A stretch of DNA of 64,000 nt from Hydra vulgaris (Eukaryota > Cnidaria > Hydrozoa > Anthoathecata > Hydridae). The stretch is from NCBI RefSeq assembly GCF_038396675.1, contig NC_088928.1:12143501-12207500 (forward strand), written 5' to 3'. This document shows positions 11,155 to 23,767 of the stretch, one piece after another (position 1 is the stretch's first letter; every line of letters starts with the position of its first letter). Below the pieces are notes generated by a model, which worked only from the letters and a program-made list of their open reading frames with translations, searched no databases and was not told the DNA's origin. A program made the position numbers and the translations under genes.

Positions 11155-14100
11155 CTAATTCATAAATATGCTATCAACTGCAGAATCAATAGTACCACGA
11201 CCAACAGTACATTCTAAAACAACAGATTTCAGTTTTACTCCTACACGAATACGTTTGAGTTCAGTTTCTGTATAAAATTTTGTTTGAAGCATAAACTTTA
11301 ACTGCTTGTAATGTTTAAATTTAATAACACACGGCACGTTTGCTCGGTGACGTCTTTCTGTTGAATTGACCCCGACGGTTGACCATGAAATTTGATATTT
11401 AGACTTGTCTTCGTTATCGCGTTTATTTATGGGCTTAAATGAGCATTCTTTATTTGCAATTTTAATAAAACTAAACAAATGCGAAAAACTATTAATCAAC
11501 AAGAAGTAATAAAAAAGTTAACTATAAATTGTTAAAGTTTCAAAATTACATAAAACAAATAAAAATTGATTATTAAAAAAAATCTAATAAAGCGGCATTT
11601 TAAACTATAATATTTTTTTACAGAGCGTATGTTAACATGGTCAGTTACAATCAGGTTTAATGTTTATAGCAATTTCAAAAAAAATCGTTTGCGGATATGA
11701 ATATTTTGCAGAATATAGACATTTAGTAAAGCAATTGGAATAAAATTTATAAATTTCCATTTTTGTTTAAACGAATTATAATTACTTATTAATTAGATGT
11801 GTCATTCACATCAAATAATGATGTGAAAAACACCCTTAATAATAAGTTCAACATCAGTTTATAAATTTTTTTAAACTGTCGTATATGGTAAAATAAAAAA
11901 ATAACAACCTGAAATTACCATCTACTTAAAGGTTTTACCTTTCACTGAGGAAATTGGCTTCGATTTTAGTTCAAAGTTGAAAGCTCTATTTCACAGAAAA
12001 ATACATTAAAATTTGAAAAGGTTTGTTTTAAGTCAATAAGCAAGTCAAAGCTGAACAAATGTAATTGTGTCATCAGTCATTGCCCCAAAGAAAGGATTAC
12101 TAATTCAAGCAACCAATGGCAAACAATTTTTAGTTACTTGAGGTAAAAGATGTCTCTTTTTCGTTAAAAAATCCCAAGTTTTAATAAGTATTTAATATTA
12201 ATTTATAAAAATTGAAATTTTAAATCATTCTGATTGTAACTAAAGTTACTTTTTATTGTGAATAGACCGTCAAAAGTACGAATTATGATGACCACAGTTA
12301 TCTAAACCCGAGCCATTGTCAATTTTTAGCTTAATAACAGATTTTTTAATACTAATAGAAGCATTTTGGGGTCTGTAAACTGATTGAGTTGAATTTATAC
12401 AAAATAAAAAAATTTCTTGGTAAGGAAACTCTATTTAGAGAGTTTCTTTACTAGGTGAAAAATGACAGTGCACCGTCATCTAATTAAAAAAAGTCCAACT
12501 TTCTAAAGGGAGTTGCAAGTTGTTAGCCATTTTTTATAGCAAGTTTTGTTGACAAGAAGCAAGAGACTGACAAGGCTGAACATTCAGGTAGAGTCAAATT
12601 ACGGTGGACAATTTTTAGAGAATGAGTGCTTAAATTGCTAAAGAATCTTGACATATTCAAAAGAATGAGTAAAAAATTTAGCTTATTTTAAGTTTTTATT
12701 TTAAGTAGGCTTTGTAATGGTTTCCTGGCACTTCAGAGGTGTTTTTAGTTCAGGCACTAGATAAACATAAAATAAAAGGTTTTTAGAAAAATTCTGAATT
12801 GCCTAAAAGTTTTAACGATAAGATATAAATCTTGAATTGCGCAGGATTTTTCACTCATTTATTACACTCATTCATTCTTTGAAATAATGTTTCAACATTC
12901 AGATAGAGCCGTATTACGCCGGTTAATTTTCAGTATTACGCCGGACAATTTTCAGGGAATGAGTAATTTAACCTGTCAAGATTCTTTAACAGGTTTAAGC
13001 ACTCTTTTCCTGAAAATTGACCACCGTAATACGGCTTTACAAATACTCAGCCTTGCATGTCAGTCTCTAGTTATTAAATTAGGTAAATTATAAATTCTTT
13101 AGTTATATCATCAAATAAACTTTCAGATATTTACTAGTAAATGTCAACAACATGATGGAAACTCAGAGAAAACGAAGAAGTAGTCGAGTCACCAGTAATT
13201 TGATTCTATATGTAATGAATATGAAAAACAAAAAGGTTTCAGGAAAGAAAAGCTTTAAGAAGCTTAAAGTAGACTTCTGTCTAAATAAAAAAGTTTACCT
13301 TAGTTTCACGCTGGGTTCAATTTCCATTCTTATATTATATTCAGTAGCTGTTGCTAATTTTATTGTGTGTTTCTCTGTGAAACGATTTCCATCATGTTTA
13401 AAATACACCTCCCGGTTACCAAAAGCACAAATTAATTGAAACGATATGTTTAATTTAAGTTCGTTGATAACGGAAGCATTGCTTGAACCGCTGCTAACAC
13501 TTACCAAACTTTTTCGCTCTAATAAAAAAGAATTTTAAACACTATAGTAGATTGTAAAAGTATAAAATTTAAGATTAAAAGTATAAAAAATAAGTTCCAA
13601 GTATAAAAATAAAAAAATATTAAAAGTATAAAAAAATATATAAAAAGATTAGAATTTTAAAGTTTAAGAATTTACCATGTTTTAAAAATTAATAATTAAA
13701 AAGTTGATAATTAACAAACAGGTAAAATTATAAACTATCAATTTACGGCTTATAATTAGTTACTTAATTATTTAAGCTACAAAATTTATGACGTAAACAA
13801 TTACGATAACTACCTACCTCATACGTAACGGAACAACTTTTTGCGTAAACATATTTTTCTCATATAAAATATAAACTTTCAAAAAATAAGACATTTTAAC
13901 GCTTATTTTAGCAGGTAAAACTTATCGGCTCAGCCAATTGTAAATTACTCATCAAAACTGTTACTTCTCAGAGTACATAGGTAACTAAAAAAAAAAAAAA
14001 AAAAAGGCTTGGGTTCTAAATGTTGCTTTAAATATACACAAAAGAAAAAAAATGAAAAATGACACCATTTTAAGACAAAATGATATAAATATCTATGAAA

Positions 14101-14689
14101 CATTCGTGATTTAAATGATTAGGAAAACTAAATAATTATGTAAATATATAAAAGAGGTTTATTTTTTTTCAAATGCAGTGTTTACAATCTTATTAAATAA
14201 AGGTTAATAAACACTGCTTTTTCTCAGTAAAAAAAAAAACAATTTTTACTAGAAAGTAAACAAATTATTAAAGTAGAATACCTCCACATGGTTACTTGGA
14301 CGTGGTTCCTAGCACGTTTTTGCAGAAAGCTACATAGTTTAACCTTTTTGTAAAATTGTTTAATAAATTTATAGATAAGGTACGCCCCCATCTTACCCAT
14401 ATGTAAAGCGTACACCGCACGCAATCATTATTAGTCACGCATAAAAGCTTGCACCAAAACTTTCAGAAATTTTTTCATTAAAAATACGGAAAGAAAGCTA
14501 TTTCAAAAAGATACTATGTCAATACTGGTTACCTGTTCCAAAACCTGAGCTTCTTCTACGTAGGAGTGATGTTCGTCTTTCTTCAAATCGTTTTGAAGTT
14601 ATGGGTGGTTTTTTTTCTTCCTCATTGACATTATCTTCTGCTGTCATTTTCTTGATTCGGGTAATTAAAGAAGCTCGCACAATCGGCAT
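11155..14689 (-). CDS. CNRIP1: CB1 cannabinoid receptor-interacting protein 1 homologue, three exons
   Basis: Exons on the minus strand: 14689-14533 (157 nt), 13518-13299 (220 nt) and 11470-11155 (316 nt), giving 230 residues. Junctions are GT-AG: GGAACAG|gtaacc to tattag|AGCG (phase 1) and CTAAG|gtaaac to gtttag|TTTT (phase 2), and the frame closes through both. From about residue 73 the protein matches the CRIP family (from memory of the human protein): LKLNISFQLICAFG, VYFKHDGNRF, HTIKLATATEYNI, then YQISWSTVGVNSTERRHR and LQTKFYTETE. In vertebrates this small cytosolic protein binds the CB1 receptor tail. An N-terminal extension of ~70 residues, absent from the human protein as I recall it, contains RRTS and RRRSS, which fit basophilic kinase sites. 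The start is the first ATG in frame of exon 1; no promoter element is evident. Confidence 0.85.
12420..12451. repeat. Small hairpin in CNRIP1 intron 2
   Basis: GTAAGGAAACTCT pairs with AGAGTTTCTTTAC around a 6-base centre; one mismatch. Confidence 0.7.
12530..13075. mobile_element. Foldback element in CNRIP1 intron 2
   Basis: The left arm 12530-12650 (AGAGACTGACAAGGCTGA ... AATTACGGTGGACAATTTT ... GAATCTTGACA) recurs inverted at about 12960-13075. The right half holds a further nested inverted pair (GAGCCGTATTACGCCGG against CCGTAATACGGCTTT). There is no coding capacity; a plus frame of 68 codons here is incidental. It lies between exons 2 and 3 of CNRIP1. Confidence 0.65.
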
Positions 14690-16727
14690 TTTAAAAAGTA
14701 ATGTAACGTTGAAAGTTTGAACACTAAGCTTAATTCAAAACAAATCAAAACCAAATTAAAAAAATATAAAATATGTGTTTCAAAACAAGATGCAAAATAC
14801 TAACATTTTAAAACAAGATAAAGAACACAAACATTTTTAAAAAAAAAGTTCAAAAAGCTCACATTTTAAAACAAGATAAAAAAAAAGACTAACATTTATA
14901 AGTACATAATAAAACTCACACATACTCACAAAGAGAAGAAACTGGAAATACCACGTAGAGATTGTTAATAAAACATGATCATTTGCTGAGGAGCATTTTG
15001 CTCAATTTGCTTTTCCGACATGTTTTTTTTCCATTCAAGTATTATTCTGTTTTTAACAGATCTTTAATTGAAAAACGGAATTTATTATTTATGTTATTGA
15101 AACTTACATTTTAAAATTTAAGAATTACTTTTAACGAAAAATTTTACTCTGGTAGTAGACAATAGTTAAATAACGATTTTAACTTATTTTTAGATTAAAT
15201 TAAATATGCATAAACAATAAATGGGTATAATTAAAAAAAAAAAAATTACCAATAAAAAAAATAAAGAATATTAAAATAGCCGGCACATTAAAATTTGTCG
15301 TCGCACAGTTCACCTGTACTTTTGTTTCACATAAACAGCTTCTAATTTCATTATAAATAGTTAATTTCAACAAAAGAATGCTCAATAATGAACTCAGCTT
15401 GTTCGAAACAAAGACTATCAAGGTTAGAAATTATCTAGGTTAGACGCCATACTAAACAAAACTATAACGTATACATCTGTTGTTGCATAGTAAACAAATC
15501 AAAGTAATGACTATAAAGCTTTAGAAATAAAAAATATATTTTAAAATTTTATTCATATAAATTTTAACGAATAAAAAATCGCCGTCGGTTGTGTGGCGGA
15601 CAGTTTTTTATTTTTCTGCCATCTTTTATAAGTAATTCGTTGTTACAGTAGCCTGTATTTACAGTACAGTATTTCCAAATAGCCAAAATGAGTAAAACAG
15701 AGTTCGTCTATAGAGTTGATTGAAATAAGTAAATAATAATTTTTAAAATTTTTCAACGCAACTGCTCCATAACTATAGGTTATAAAACACCTCGGCTGTT
15801 AATAAACTGGGTTAAGAGTAAACGAAAATAAAAGTGAACGGTATAGCAATTTTATTTCCTTTACATTTATTAAAACTAAAAAATTATTACAAAGGTGTAG
15901 CACCAATGTGGTGGGAAATGAAGACCTCAGGAAATTATGTGTATTGGTTAAAATCAAACATTAGGTGTTAATGATACGTGTTAAAAATTAAATATTTTGC
16001 GTTGAATTTCTCTTAAACTTGAACGATTTTAAGTTTTACGATAACAAAAAAAAAAACAAGTAACTTTAGTTTATGCTTTTTTTACAACATCTTTGTACAT
16101 AGATGAATATAAAAGTGACTGGTTTTTTAAGAGCATCAAATGATCCAGGAAATAATAGAGTCAATTTGATAAATCAAGCTCAAGAAGCTTTCTCAATTAC
16201 TTGTGTCTATAGTGATTTTTCTAAGACCATTATGAGAGAAATAACTCAGATTATCTATTTCATTCGATTGTAAGCATATGAATTTCCTCAAAAGAAATTT
16301 TTTCAATGCTAACGTTCTTGCCAATTATTATAGTTTATTAAACTTAGTGGATTTCCATGGCTCCATTAAAACACTGATACAAACATTATGTGACAGGGGC
16401 GGGTCCAGTATTTTTCGGCCTTTAAGATAGCTAACTTTTAGACAGGAGAAAAACTCCAAACATTTATATGTTTATATTTATTTCAAATAAGGATGCTTTG
16501 CTATGATTGAAGCCTGGGAACAAAAAGTTCCAAATTTTTTGATCAAAATTTAATAAAATGCACTTTTATCAGTAAAAGATTCTGTCACAAAAAAAAAACT
16601 ATTGAGCATTTTAAGGAACATAGAATTTTTGAGTGCTATTAGCCGTATTATATAAAATAAACATTTCTAAATGTTCTGATACTGTTGAAATAGTAAAAAA
16701 ATTTGCGCAGTGTTGTAAAGAAAAGCG
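14690..16727. other. Upstream region of CNRIP1 and AT-rich spacer
   Basis: Presumably holds the CNRIP1 promoter and 5' UTR, but I see no distinctive motif. Short A-rich phrases (AAACAAGATAAAAAA) repeat at 14775-14895. Nothing else supported. Confidence 0.4.
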
Positions 16728-16729
16728 TA

Positions 16730-17621
16730 GGGGAGACCGGGGCTAGTTGGCTCGGTTTTTACTCTATGAGCTCTGTAGCCCGAACAGTACATTTTTTTAA
16801 AAATATTAAAGTGTAGTTTTAAAGAGTATGGATTAGGGTATCTTTTAAATTTGCATTCATTTACAAAAAAAATTGTTGGGGCCTTTCCGACGCCTCAAAA
16901 AAAAAAAAAAATTTGAAAAACTATAAAAATGATTATTAATGCACTATTAAGTGCAAAATTAATAGAAATTTTTTTTAAATTAATTTTTGCAACAATTTTA
17001 TCCCAAAATTCAATATTTCTTTTAGCTGGTACCAAATATTAGTCCGTATAAAAGCCAAACAGTAGCCCACCTTTTATCTGTGGAAAAAAAAACTAAAAAA
17101 AATTTTTTTTAAATTTTTTTGTAAGAATAAATATTTTCAATATTGTTAAAAATAAAAAAAATAAAAAAATAATAATTTTATAAAAATAAATATTTTTTTC
17201 CATAGTAAATGCTATGAGCCAACTTACCCCGTGAAAAATTTGTCAACTTACCCCGAAAGCTTTTTTTTTAATAAACAGTCTATAGATCCTGAAAAACTGC
17301 AGCTTTGAAAAAAAAGTCTCATTGGATATAGTAAACCAATTGTGACTGGAACTTTTACAATAATTTTTTTTTCATACGACTAAATATTTTCTTTGTAAAG
17401 TAAAAAGGAAGCGATGTTCTAAAAGTTACGTTTTTGTCCAAAAAACGCATAAATCTCAATATCTCCCATGCGCATGCGCGAATCCTGACAATACTACAGT
17501 GAATGATGAAATGGTCAATAAGAAAGTTTTTGAGTAATTTTTGTCATTTTCTGATGAAAGGCTCTAAAGATAAACGCAGTTCGTCAACTTACCCCTGCGG
17601 CCAACTAGCCCCGGTCTCTCC
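16730..17621. mobile_element. TA-flanked nonautonomous transposon with GGGGAGACCGGGGCTAGTTGG ends
   Basis: The left end GGGGAGACCGGGGCTAGTTG and the inverted right end GGAGAGACCGGGGCTAGTTG differ by one base, and each is flanked by TA (16728-16729 and 17622-17623), as expected for Tc1/mariner/pogo-type insertion. The interior has no open frame. It repeats the phrase CAACTTACCCC at 17219, 17245 and 17585, and CAACTAGCCCC at the end: subterminal repeats that could be transposase-binding sites. Confidence 0.8.
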
Positions 17622-17623
17622 TA

Positions 17624-18600
17624 TGCATTTTATAAAAATTATTGAATGTGCGCAGTTTTTCGCTCTACATGACATTGCTCTTTAAGGTGATTTAAAAAAT
17701 GATAACTTGACACAATTACCTTTACTATGTATAACAGTTTTCAAACTTGTTAGATGGTTGAAACTTAAAAAACTTATTGTTGATAGCTTCTGAAACATAA
17801 AACGAATTTCACGTAAAGCTTCAACAAAATTCATACCTTTTACATACTGTTTTACCAATCCTAGTTCGAAATGAAGTGTTGGAATCTACTAGAGGCGGCT
17901 TTAAAATACTAAACAATTCTTGCTGTAGTTCCTCTTGTGGGAGCCAATGAAATTTCTCGTAATAATCATTGTCAATTTTGCTGTCTCATAAGCAAAGAAA
18001 ACCAGTCACATTTTTACAAGAACTATAGGTAATTACATAAGTCATAGTAAACTTCAAATTATTTATGTCGTTTCTAATACACAAATGACCATGAGTCTTC
18101 CTCTACTAGATTCCATTTCATCATCCTTGTTAAAAAAAGTTCAGCTCCTGACTTTTTTAAGACCTATATCTCTGTGAGGTTGTAAAAAGTTGTTATTAGT
18201 ACAAAAGCTTCCTTTATGTCTTTGCTATAGTTACTTGCCGACTCTTGAGAATATTCCTTGGATCTTTGTTTTTTCCATAGCTTTGTTTAATAAAGTATAC
18301 AGCCTATGAATTGCAGTTTACATACCTTAAAACTTAGCAACTTTAAAAACTAAAAAGTTACTTAGTTATCAAAAAATACAAAACTCAACCCATCGCAGGC
18401 CTAATAATAATATAATTTTTTGTCAAAACATAGCTCTAGTAATAACTATTTTATCATATGAAAGTGGTGGTTACATCTCTTAAGATACCTTCACAATTAC
18501 AAAGTTTCATGGTCTCTACCCTACTTTGTGAAAAGACTGTTAGTATGTAACGTTGTATTTAAATCACATGTTTATTAAAAAAATCCGTATGCATAATAAC
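17624..18600. other. AT-rich spacer
   Basis: No coding or repeat signal supported. Confidence 0.5.
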
Positions 18601-18604
18601 TCAT

Positions 18605-18772
18605 TCGTAGCCGTATTCACTTCTCCGGAGTCAGAGTTTTCAGTTCCCCGACGTCAGAGAGAAGTGAATAGCCTTATTCAGAAGTGAATACGGCTATTCA
18701 CCTCTCTCCGAACAGAAGTGAATACGGCTATTCACTTCTCTCCGGAGAGAAGTGAATACGGCTATTCTAGCC
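18605..18772. repeat. Cluster of inverted GAAGTGAATACGGCTATTC repeats
   Basis: AGAAGTGAATACGGCTATTC occurs three times in direct orientation between 18680 and 18770 and once inverted at 18608 (GCCGTATTCACTTCT). CTCCGGAG palindromes sit between. The outermost copies form a long imperfect stem, suggesting a decayed MITE or foldback. Confidence 0.65.
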
Positions 18773-18888
18773 CGATTGTTGTCATTTATTAAAACTTTTT
18801 TATGTTTAAATTAATTTGATCAACCAAATAGTTTTACAACAAAAAATCAAAACAAATATCAATCAAAATCTGAGTAAAAATTACAAAT

Positions 18889-19103
18889 GTTCTAAAACAT
18901 TTTAAAATATTCTGAAATGTTTTAAAATACTCTGAAATGTTTTAAGATATTCTGAAATGTTTTAAAATGTTCTGAAACATTTTAAAATATTCTGAAACAT
19001 TTTAAAATATTCTGAAACATTTTAAAATATTCTGAAACATTTTAAAATATTCTGAAACATTTTAAAATATTCTGAAACATTTTAAAATATTCTGAAATAA
19101 TTC
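18889..19103. repeat. 20-bp tandem repeat, ~10.5 copies
   Basis: The unit ATTCTGAAACATTTTAAAAT is nearly identical in the last six copies and more diverged (GAAATGTTTTAAAAT) at the left. That gradient fits expansion from the right side. Confidence 0.9.
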
Positions 19104-19689
19104 AAAATTAAAAATTTTAAAAGTTTTTAGTACCTGAGAATTACGCAATTAATGCTTTGTTGAATATTTATGATTTATCATATTGAAAAGGTTTTCTAAA
19201 ATATAAAGCAATACAGTAAACGATTACAAGTGTCTAATCTAAACATAAACAGCTATAAAACATAACTTTAACAACTATAAACGTCAACAACTAGGCACTA
19301 TAAATATTAAATTCACAAACACTTAGCTCTCAGTAACAAAATTTTTTTCACAGTTTACTAAAAATAAAAAGGTCATCCTGTATTGTGATTTCAGTGTGAT
19401 AGTGCTTTTACAATTAAACAATTAATTAATTAGAAATGTAAATTAAAAAATAAAGCGTTTAAAAATTTAAACAACAGAAACGATGGAAACTAAACGAAAC
19501 TAAGTGCAAACTAAGCTGGAACTAAACAGAAACTAAGCGGAAACAACAATCTTATATTAAGTACCTTTAAAAAAATGCAATAAAACAAAATCAGAATACA
19601 AAAATTACGCAAATTTAAAGAAAGTTAAAAAAAAAAAACCGCTTCAGCTAGTTGTTACCCAACCAACAAATGAGATCAATGTGATATTA

Positions 19690-20080
19690 TTATGATATCA
19701 AAAATATCATGCTTTGATATCACATAATTATCTTATTATGATCTCATTTTGATATCACAACCATAGTTAAATACACTTAATTGTATTTGTGACATCATAA
19801 TTAGGTCATAATGAGATCATTACTTGATAAAAATACATGAAAAACTAGTAATTACATCAAATTAATCTCAATTTTTGACTTAAAATTTTAATTGCTTTTT
19901 TTAGTCAAAAATTGAGATCAATGCGATGTAATTGTGATATCAATAGTTTCTTATGGTTTGTTATCAAGTAATCTTATTATGATCTCATACTGATTTCACA
20001 ACTATAATTAAATAAATTCAATAGTGGTTGTGGCGTAACCACGAAATTATAATGAGATTATTAGTTGATAACAGTTTCAT
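19690..20080. mobile_element. Long imperfect palindrome (foldback) of the GAGATCAATGTGATAT family
   Basis: The core pair is ATTACATCAAATTAATCTC ... TTTTTGACT against AGTCAAAAATTGAGATCAAT ... GATGTAAT (19851-19943). It is surrounded by a looser symmetric region of TTATGATCTCAT and TTGATATCAC motifs. No coding capacity. Related motifs occur at 22893-23290. Confidence 0.6.
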
Positions 20081-20229
20081 CAACATTTCCCGCACCGAAA
20101 CCTAAACGTGAGGGCAACAAGTTTATAAAAGTTTTTTGTATCATTCTTAACTAGACTTACATTCATTGATAAATTTTAAGTTTCATAGTATTATCTCTCA
20201 GCGATCAAAAAAAATGATCATATAAAATT

Positions 20230-20715
20230 TGTAAACCCCTCAAATTGAGAAGGGCTTACATTACAAACACAGCTATAAGAACTCAAAACAGTTCACATTT
20301 CTTACTGACCCTTGTTTTACTGCGACATAGCACTGCACTTATCGATACTCATGTCAAAAAAATTACTGCGACAAAGCACTGCACTTATCGACACTCATGT
20401 CAAAAAAATTACTTACAATTGTATGCAAGTTGTACTGAACCCTACTAAGTGCCCTCTGGTCTCAGTGTCAATGCAGAAGTCTGTGGTAATCGTACTGATA
20501 GGGTAGTCTGAAAACAGCCCTTTTGGGATAACACAATGGGATGCCTTAGAAAGGTATCCTGGTGTAGACCCAGATTGGAACTTCTTTTGGGATACCAGTC
20601 TCGGATGAAAGCTGGAGTTGTTCTTTTGTTCATACTGTACCATAAGGCGCGAATCCATACAGTACTCAAGACGTCCATGACACACTTATATCTATAATGA
20701 ATGTTTACCACTGTA
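20230..20715. other. Unassigned stretch less AT-rich than its surroundings
   Basis: Base composition is clearly less AT-rich than the flanks, and minus-strand frames of 88 and 90 codons overlap here without a recognisable family. A 46-bp tandem duplication (GCGACAAAGCACTGCACTTA units) starts near 20321 and 20367. It may be part of a retroelement or an exonic remnant; I cannot decide. Confidence 0.35.
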
Positions 20716-20719
20716 ACTA

Positions 20720-22025
20720 TACAGAATACATGGTTACTACTTATAAAACGAATAATTCTGCTCCATCATTGATACTGTCTATACATCACACTTACCTTCG
20801 ACACTAACGACAATTTAGTAGCACAACAATTAATCACTCTTACTTTATTCAACTATTGTTTATTGTTCTTGTTTATTTTTACAACATTTTACTTAGATCA
20901 GTTTTTTAGTATTTTTCTACTATGAGGCTTTTTGTTTTCCATTGGTCATCTGTGATTTTGTACTTTTATCTCTGTTATACTCTGCTTATGTTTATACTCT
21001 GCTAAACTCTTCTTAACTTATTATTCATCTCTAAGGCGTTCAATGTTTGGAGTTTGCACCATGCTTTCTCAAACACCAAAAAATGTTGAATCTGTCACTG
21101 ATAGCAAACCATTTGAAACTATCGATATCATAATTATATTACAATGATCTAAATTTTTTACTAAAAATAAAAAGTTTATTTTATTATTATTTTAAAATTG
21201 TCTTTGTAAAACTGTAATTTTTAACTTTCAACTTTTGGTTGCAATTTTTTAATAAAAATTGTACTTTATCTCACTAGTTTGCACAAAGGCTGTATCTCAA
21301 GTTAAAAATAATATTGGTGCAATACTAGCGCAAGATTTAGTAGCATCATATGCGATATTGGTCAGTAATATTTAAGTAATGTTGGCATATTTACATTGGC
21401 AAAAAATAGTCTAGAGGTTTTGGCGTATTATTATATTTGTTAAACACCCACTGGATAAAACAAGTAAGATAAAAAAAAGTTACATTAGTGATGAACGTAT
21501 ATAATCATCTTGGAATTTTTTCTTCAAGAAAATCCTTGAAGATTGCTCTTTTTTAACTTTGAGTTCAAGTACTCAATTTTGAAAATTGAAAACCCTTTCC
21601 AAAAATATATTTTTTAAGACAAAAGTTTTGTTTTATTTTTGTTTTGTTTTGCATTATTTTTATAGTTCATGACTATTGCACAAAACTTTGACACTACTAA
21701 AATAGGTGTGAAGCTGTTTGACTTTGCAACTGTGATTCAACATCGGCTTAGAGATATTTGGTGTAATATTATTTTGCCAGTACTGACATGTTTATACGCA
21801 TGCGTACCTTATCAAATATCAATTATGTCCTTATGCATATTTTAAAATTAACAAGTTTGATATGTACAGCTTAAACAGAGAACAGAGATTTACAAAGCTT
21901 AACATATGATGCAATTGTTTAATTAGTAATTATATTCTCATCAGTTCTAAATATGATAAACACCAATAAAAGAAGGTTAATTAACATATAATGAAAAGCA
22001 TTAAAATACAACTTCCTCGTAACAA
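20720..22025. other. AT-rich spacer
   Basis: No gene, RNA gene or structured repeat seen. Confidence 0.5.
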
Positions 22026-22134
22026 CCCAGCGGGCATGGGACCGAAAAAAGACGTTTTTTGAACGTTCAAAAAATTTCTAAAACGTTCAAAAGACGTTTA
22101 AAAGACATCTTTTTTACGTCCTGTGCCTACTGGG
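22026..22134. mobile_element. 109-bp CCCAGCGGGCA MITE
   Basis: The ends CCCAGCGGGCA and (inverted) CCCAGTAGGCAC enclose repeats of GAACGTTCAAAA and AAGACGTTTAAAAGACATC. It is the same family as 38957-39097 and the solo end at 8255. The tiny size leaves no room for a gene. Confidence 0.65.
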
Positions 22135-22149
22135 AAGGTTTGTTAATTA

Positions 22150-22615
22150 GTGATCGACCAAAATTCTGTTTCGGTATCGGTTCCTGCCGAAATTTCAGTT
22201 TGAACCGATACCGAAATTTCGGGTTCGGTACTTTTTATATATTCGGTAAAAAAAACAAAACTTCGCTTGAAAAACACACCGAAATCCGAAAAATTTGTAA
22301 GATTTTAAATTTTCTATTTTTAAGATTTTGTAAGATTTTTTCTATTTTTTAAAATTTTTTCTATTTTTTAAGATATTTTCTATTTTTTAAGATTATTTAT
22401 ATTTTTTAAGATTTTGTAAGATTTTAAATTTTTTATTTCTAAAAAAATCTAATTTAGAAAAATAGTTCTTTTTCAGAACTTTCACAAATTAATTTTGAGA
22501 ACTCTCACTTAAAGTTTTAAGAATTTTCACAAAATACCTCAAGAAATTCTTGCTTTGCAGTGAAAATCAAAACCAGTTGTTAACTTTCGCTATTAACTTA
22601 TATCGATAATCTGTT
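22150..22615 (-). mobile_element. Truncated copy of a nonautonomous hAT-like element
   Basis: Starts with TAGTGATCGACCAAAATTC and continues through TTCGGTATCGGTTC, ACCGATACCGAAATTTCGG and, near 22560, TTGCAGTGAAAATCAAAACC. The inverse of 39464-39130 follows the same order, so this is one end of the family whose full copy lies at 38734-39464. The second terminus is missing. Confidence 0.6.
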
Positions 22616-22892
22616 AATTAATCCTTTTTTTTTTTTTTGTATATACTATTTTAATTAAATTTTTTATATAATATTTAAATTAATTTGTCTTCGATTAATT
22701 ATAACATATACTGAAATTATAATTACAATGAATATAATTTGTCACATTATAAGTTTATTATATTTTATTAAATACATTTATTGTCATTTTTTAATTATAG
22801 TTACAATATATATGTTATAATCGATCATAGTATAAATTTTTTTTTATAGTTGCATAAAAAAAATAATAGCAATATATTTCTCAATAGAATGT

Positions 22893-23290
22893 CATAGTGT
22901 GATACCAAAATTCGCGTTCGAGTGACATCATTGCGTGATTTCAATTTGGCATTATAGTGATATCATGATTTATTTATTTATTTATTTCGTCATTAAAAAA
23001 ATAATACAATGCTGTTTTATATAAATCAAATTTACATGATCGGGGCGAAAAGAAGACAATATTTGCCTTATCACTACGCCCCGAAATGATCTTCTCAGAG
23101 TAGAATATCACATTCTTAGTAAAAGGTTTGATCATTTTTTTAATATCATATGTTGTTCATGTTATAATATCAAATTTCAACTCAACTTTAGTTAATTGTG
23201 CAATTTCATTTTGATATTATACTACACAGTATATAGATCTCGTAATATGAGATCATTATGATAAAATTGTGATACAATAAACTACTTAAA
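22893..23290. repeat. ATGATATCA-rich repeat split by a LINE tail
   Basis: Motifs such as TAGTGATATCATGAT and ATGAGATCATTATGAT resemble those of the palindrome at 19690-20080. The stretch is interrupted at 22974-23130 by a LINE 3' end. Confidence 0.4.
22974..23130 (-). mobile_element. CR1-like LINE 3' terminus
   Basis: On the minus strand the segment ends in (AAATA)n repeats, typical of CR1/L2-group tails. Inside is an inverted GGGGCG / CGCCCC pair around AAAAGAAGACAA. The same AGAAGACAA phrase with a GC-rich stem occurs in the 3' end of the LINE at 31434-33418. No coding sequence remains. Confidence 0.5.
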
Positions 23291-23767
23291 AAGTGTTCAG
23301 CAGATTCCAAAATAACATATCTCTAAGGTACTTAAGAGAGTTATGCATAGCATATTATAAAAAGAAAATAATTTTATTTATTACAAACAGTTCGTTTTTA
23401 AATAATACATCAACTGAACACGCAATCCTTCACTTGATTTAAAAAATAATAAACTCTTTTGCAAAGGGAGAAGTTACAGTTGGTGTTTTTATATATCTCT
23501 TTAAGCATTTTGATACAGTCAAACACAAAATACTATTATCAGAGTTTAGCATCTATAACATAAAGGGTAAATATAACCTGTTACTTAATGAAACATCCAA
23601 ATGCCATATTTTATTTTGTTTTCTTTAAGAAAACAAAATAAAAGACTATTTTTCGAAAAAAGTATTTTTACTTTTAACTATTATTTTATACTTTTCCTCT
23701 TTGTCAGACAAATTTTTTACTTATAGCTTTTACTTAAAATTTTCACTTATAATGTAATTAATTCACT

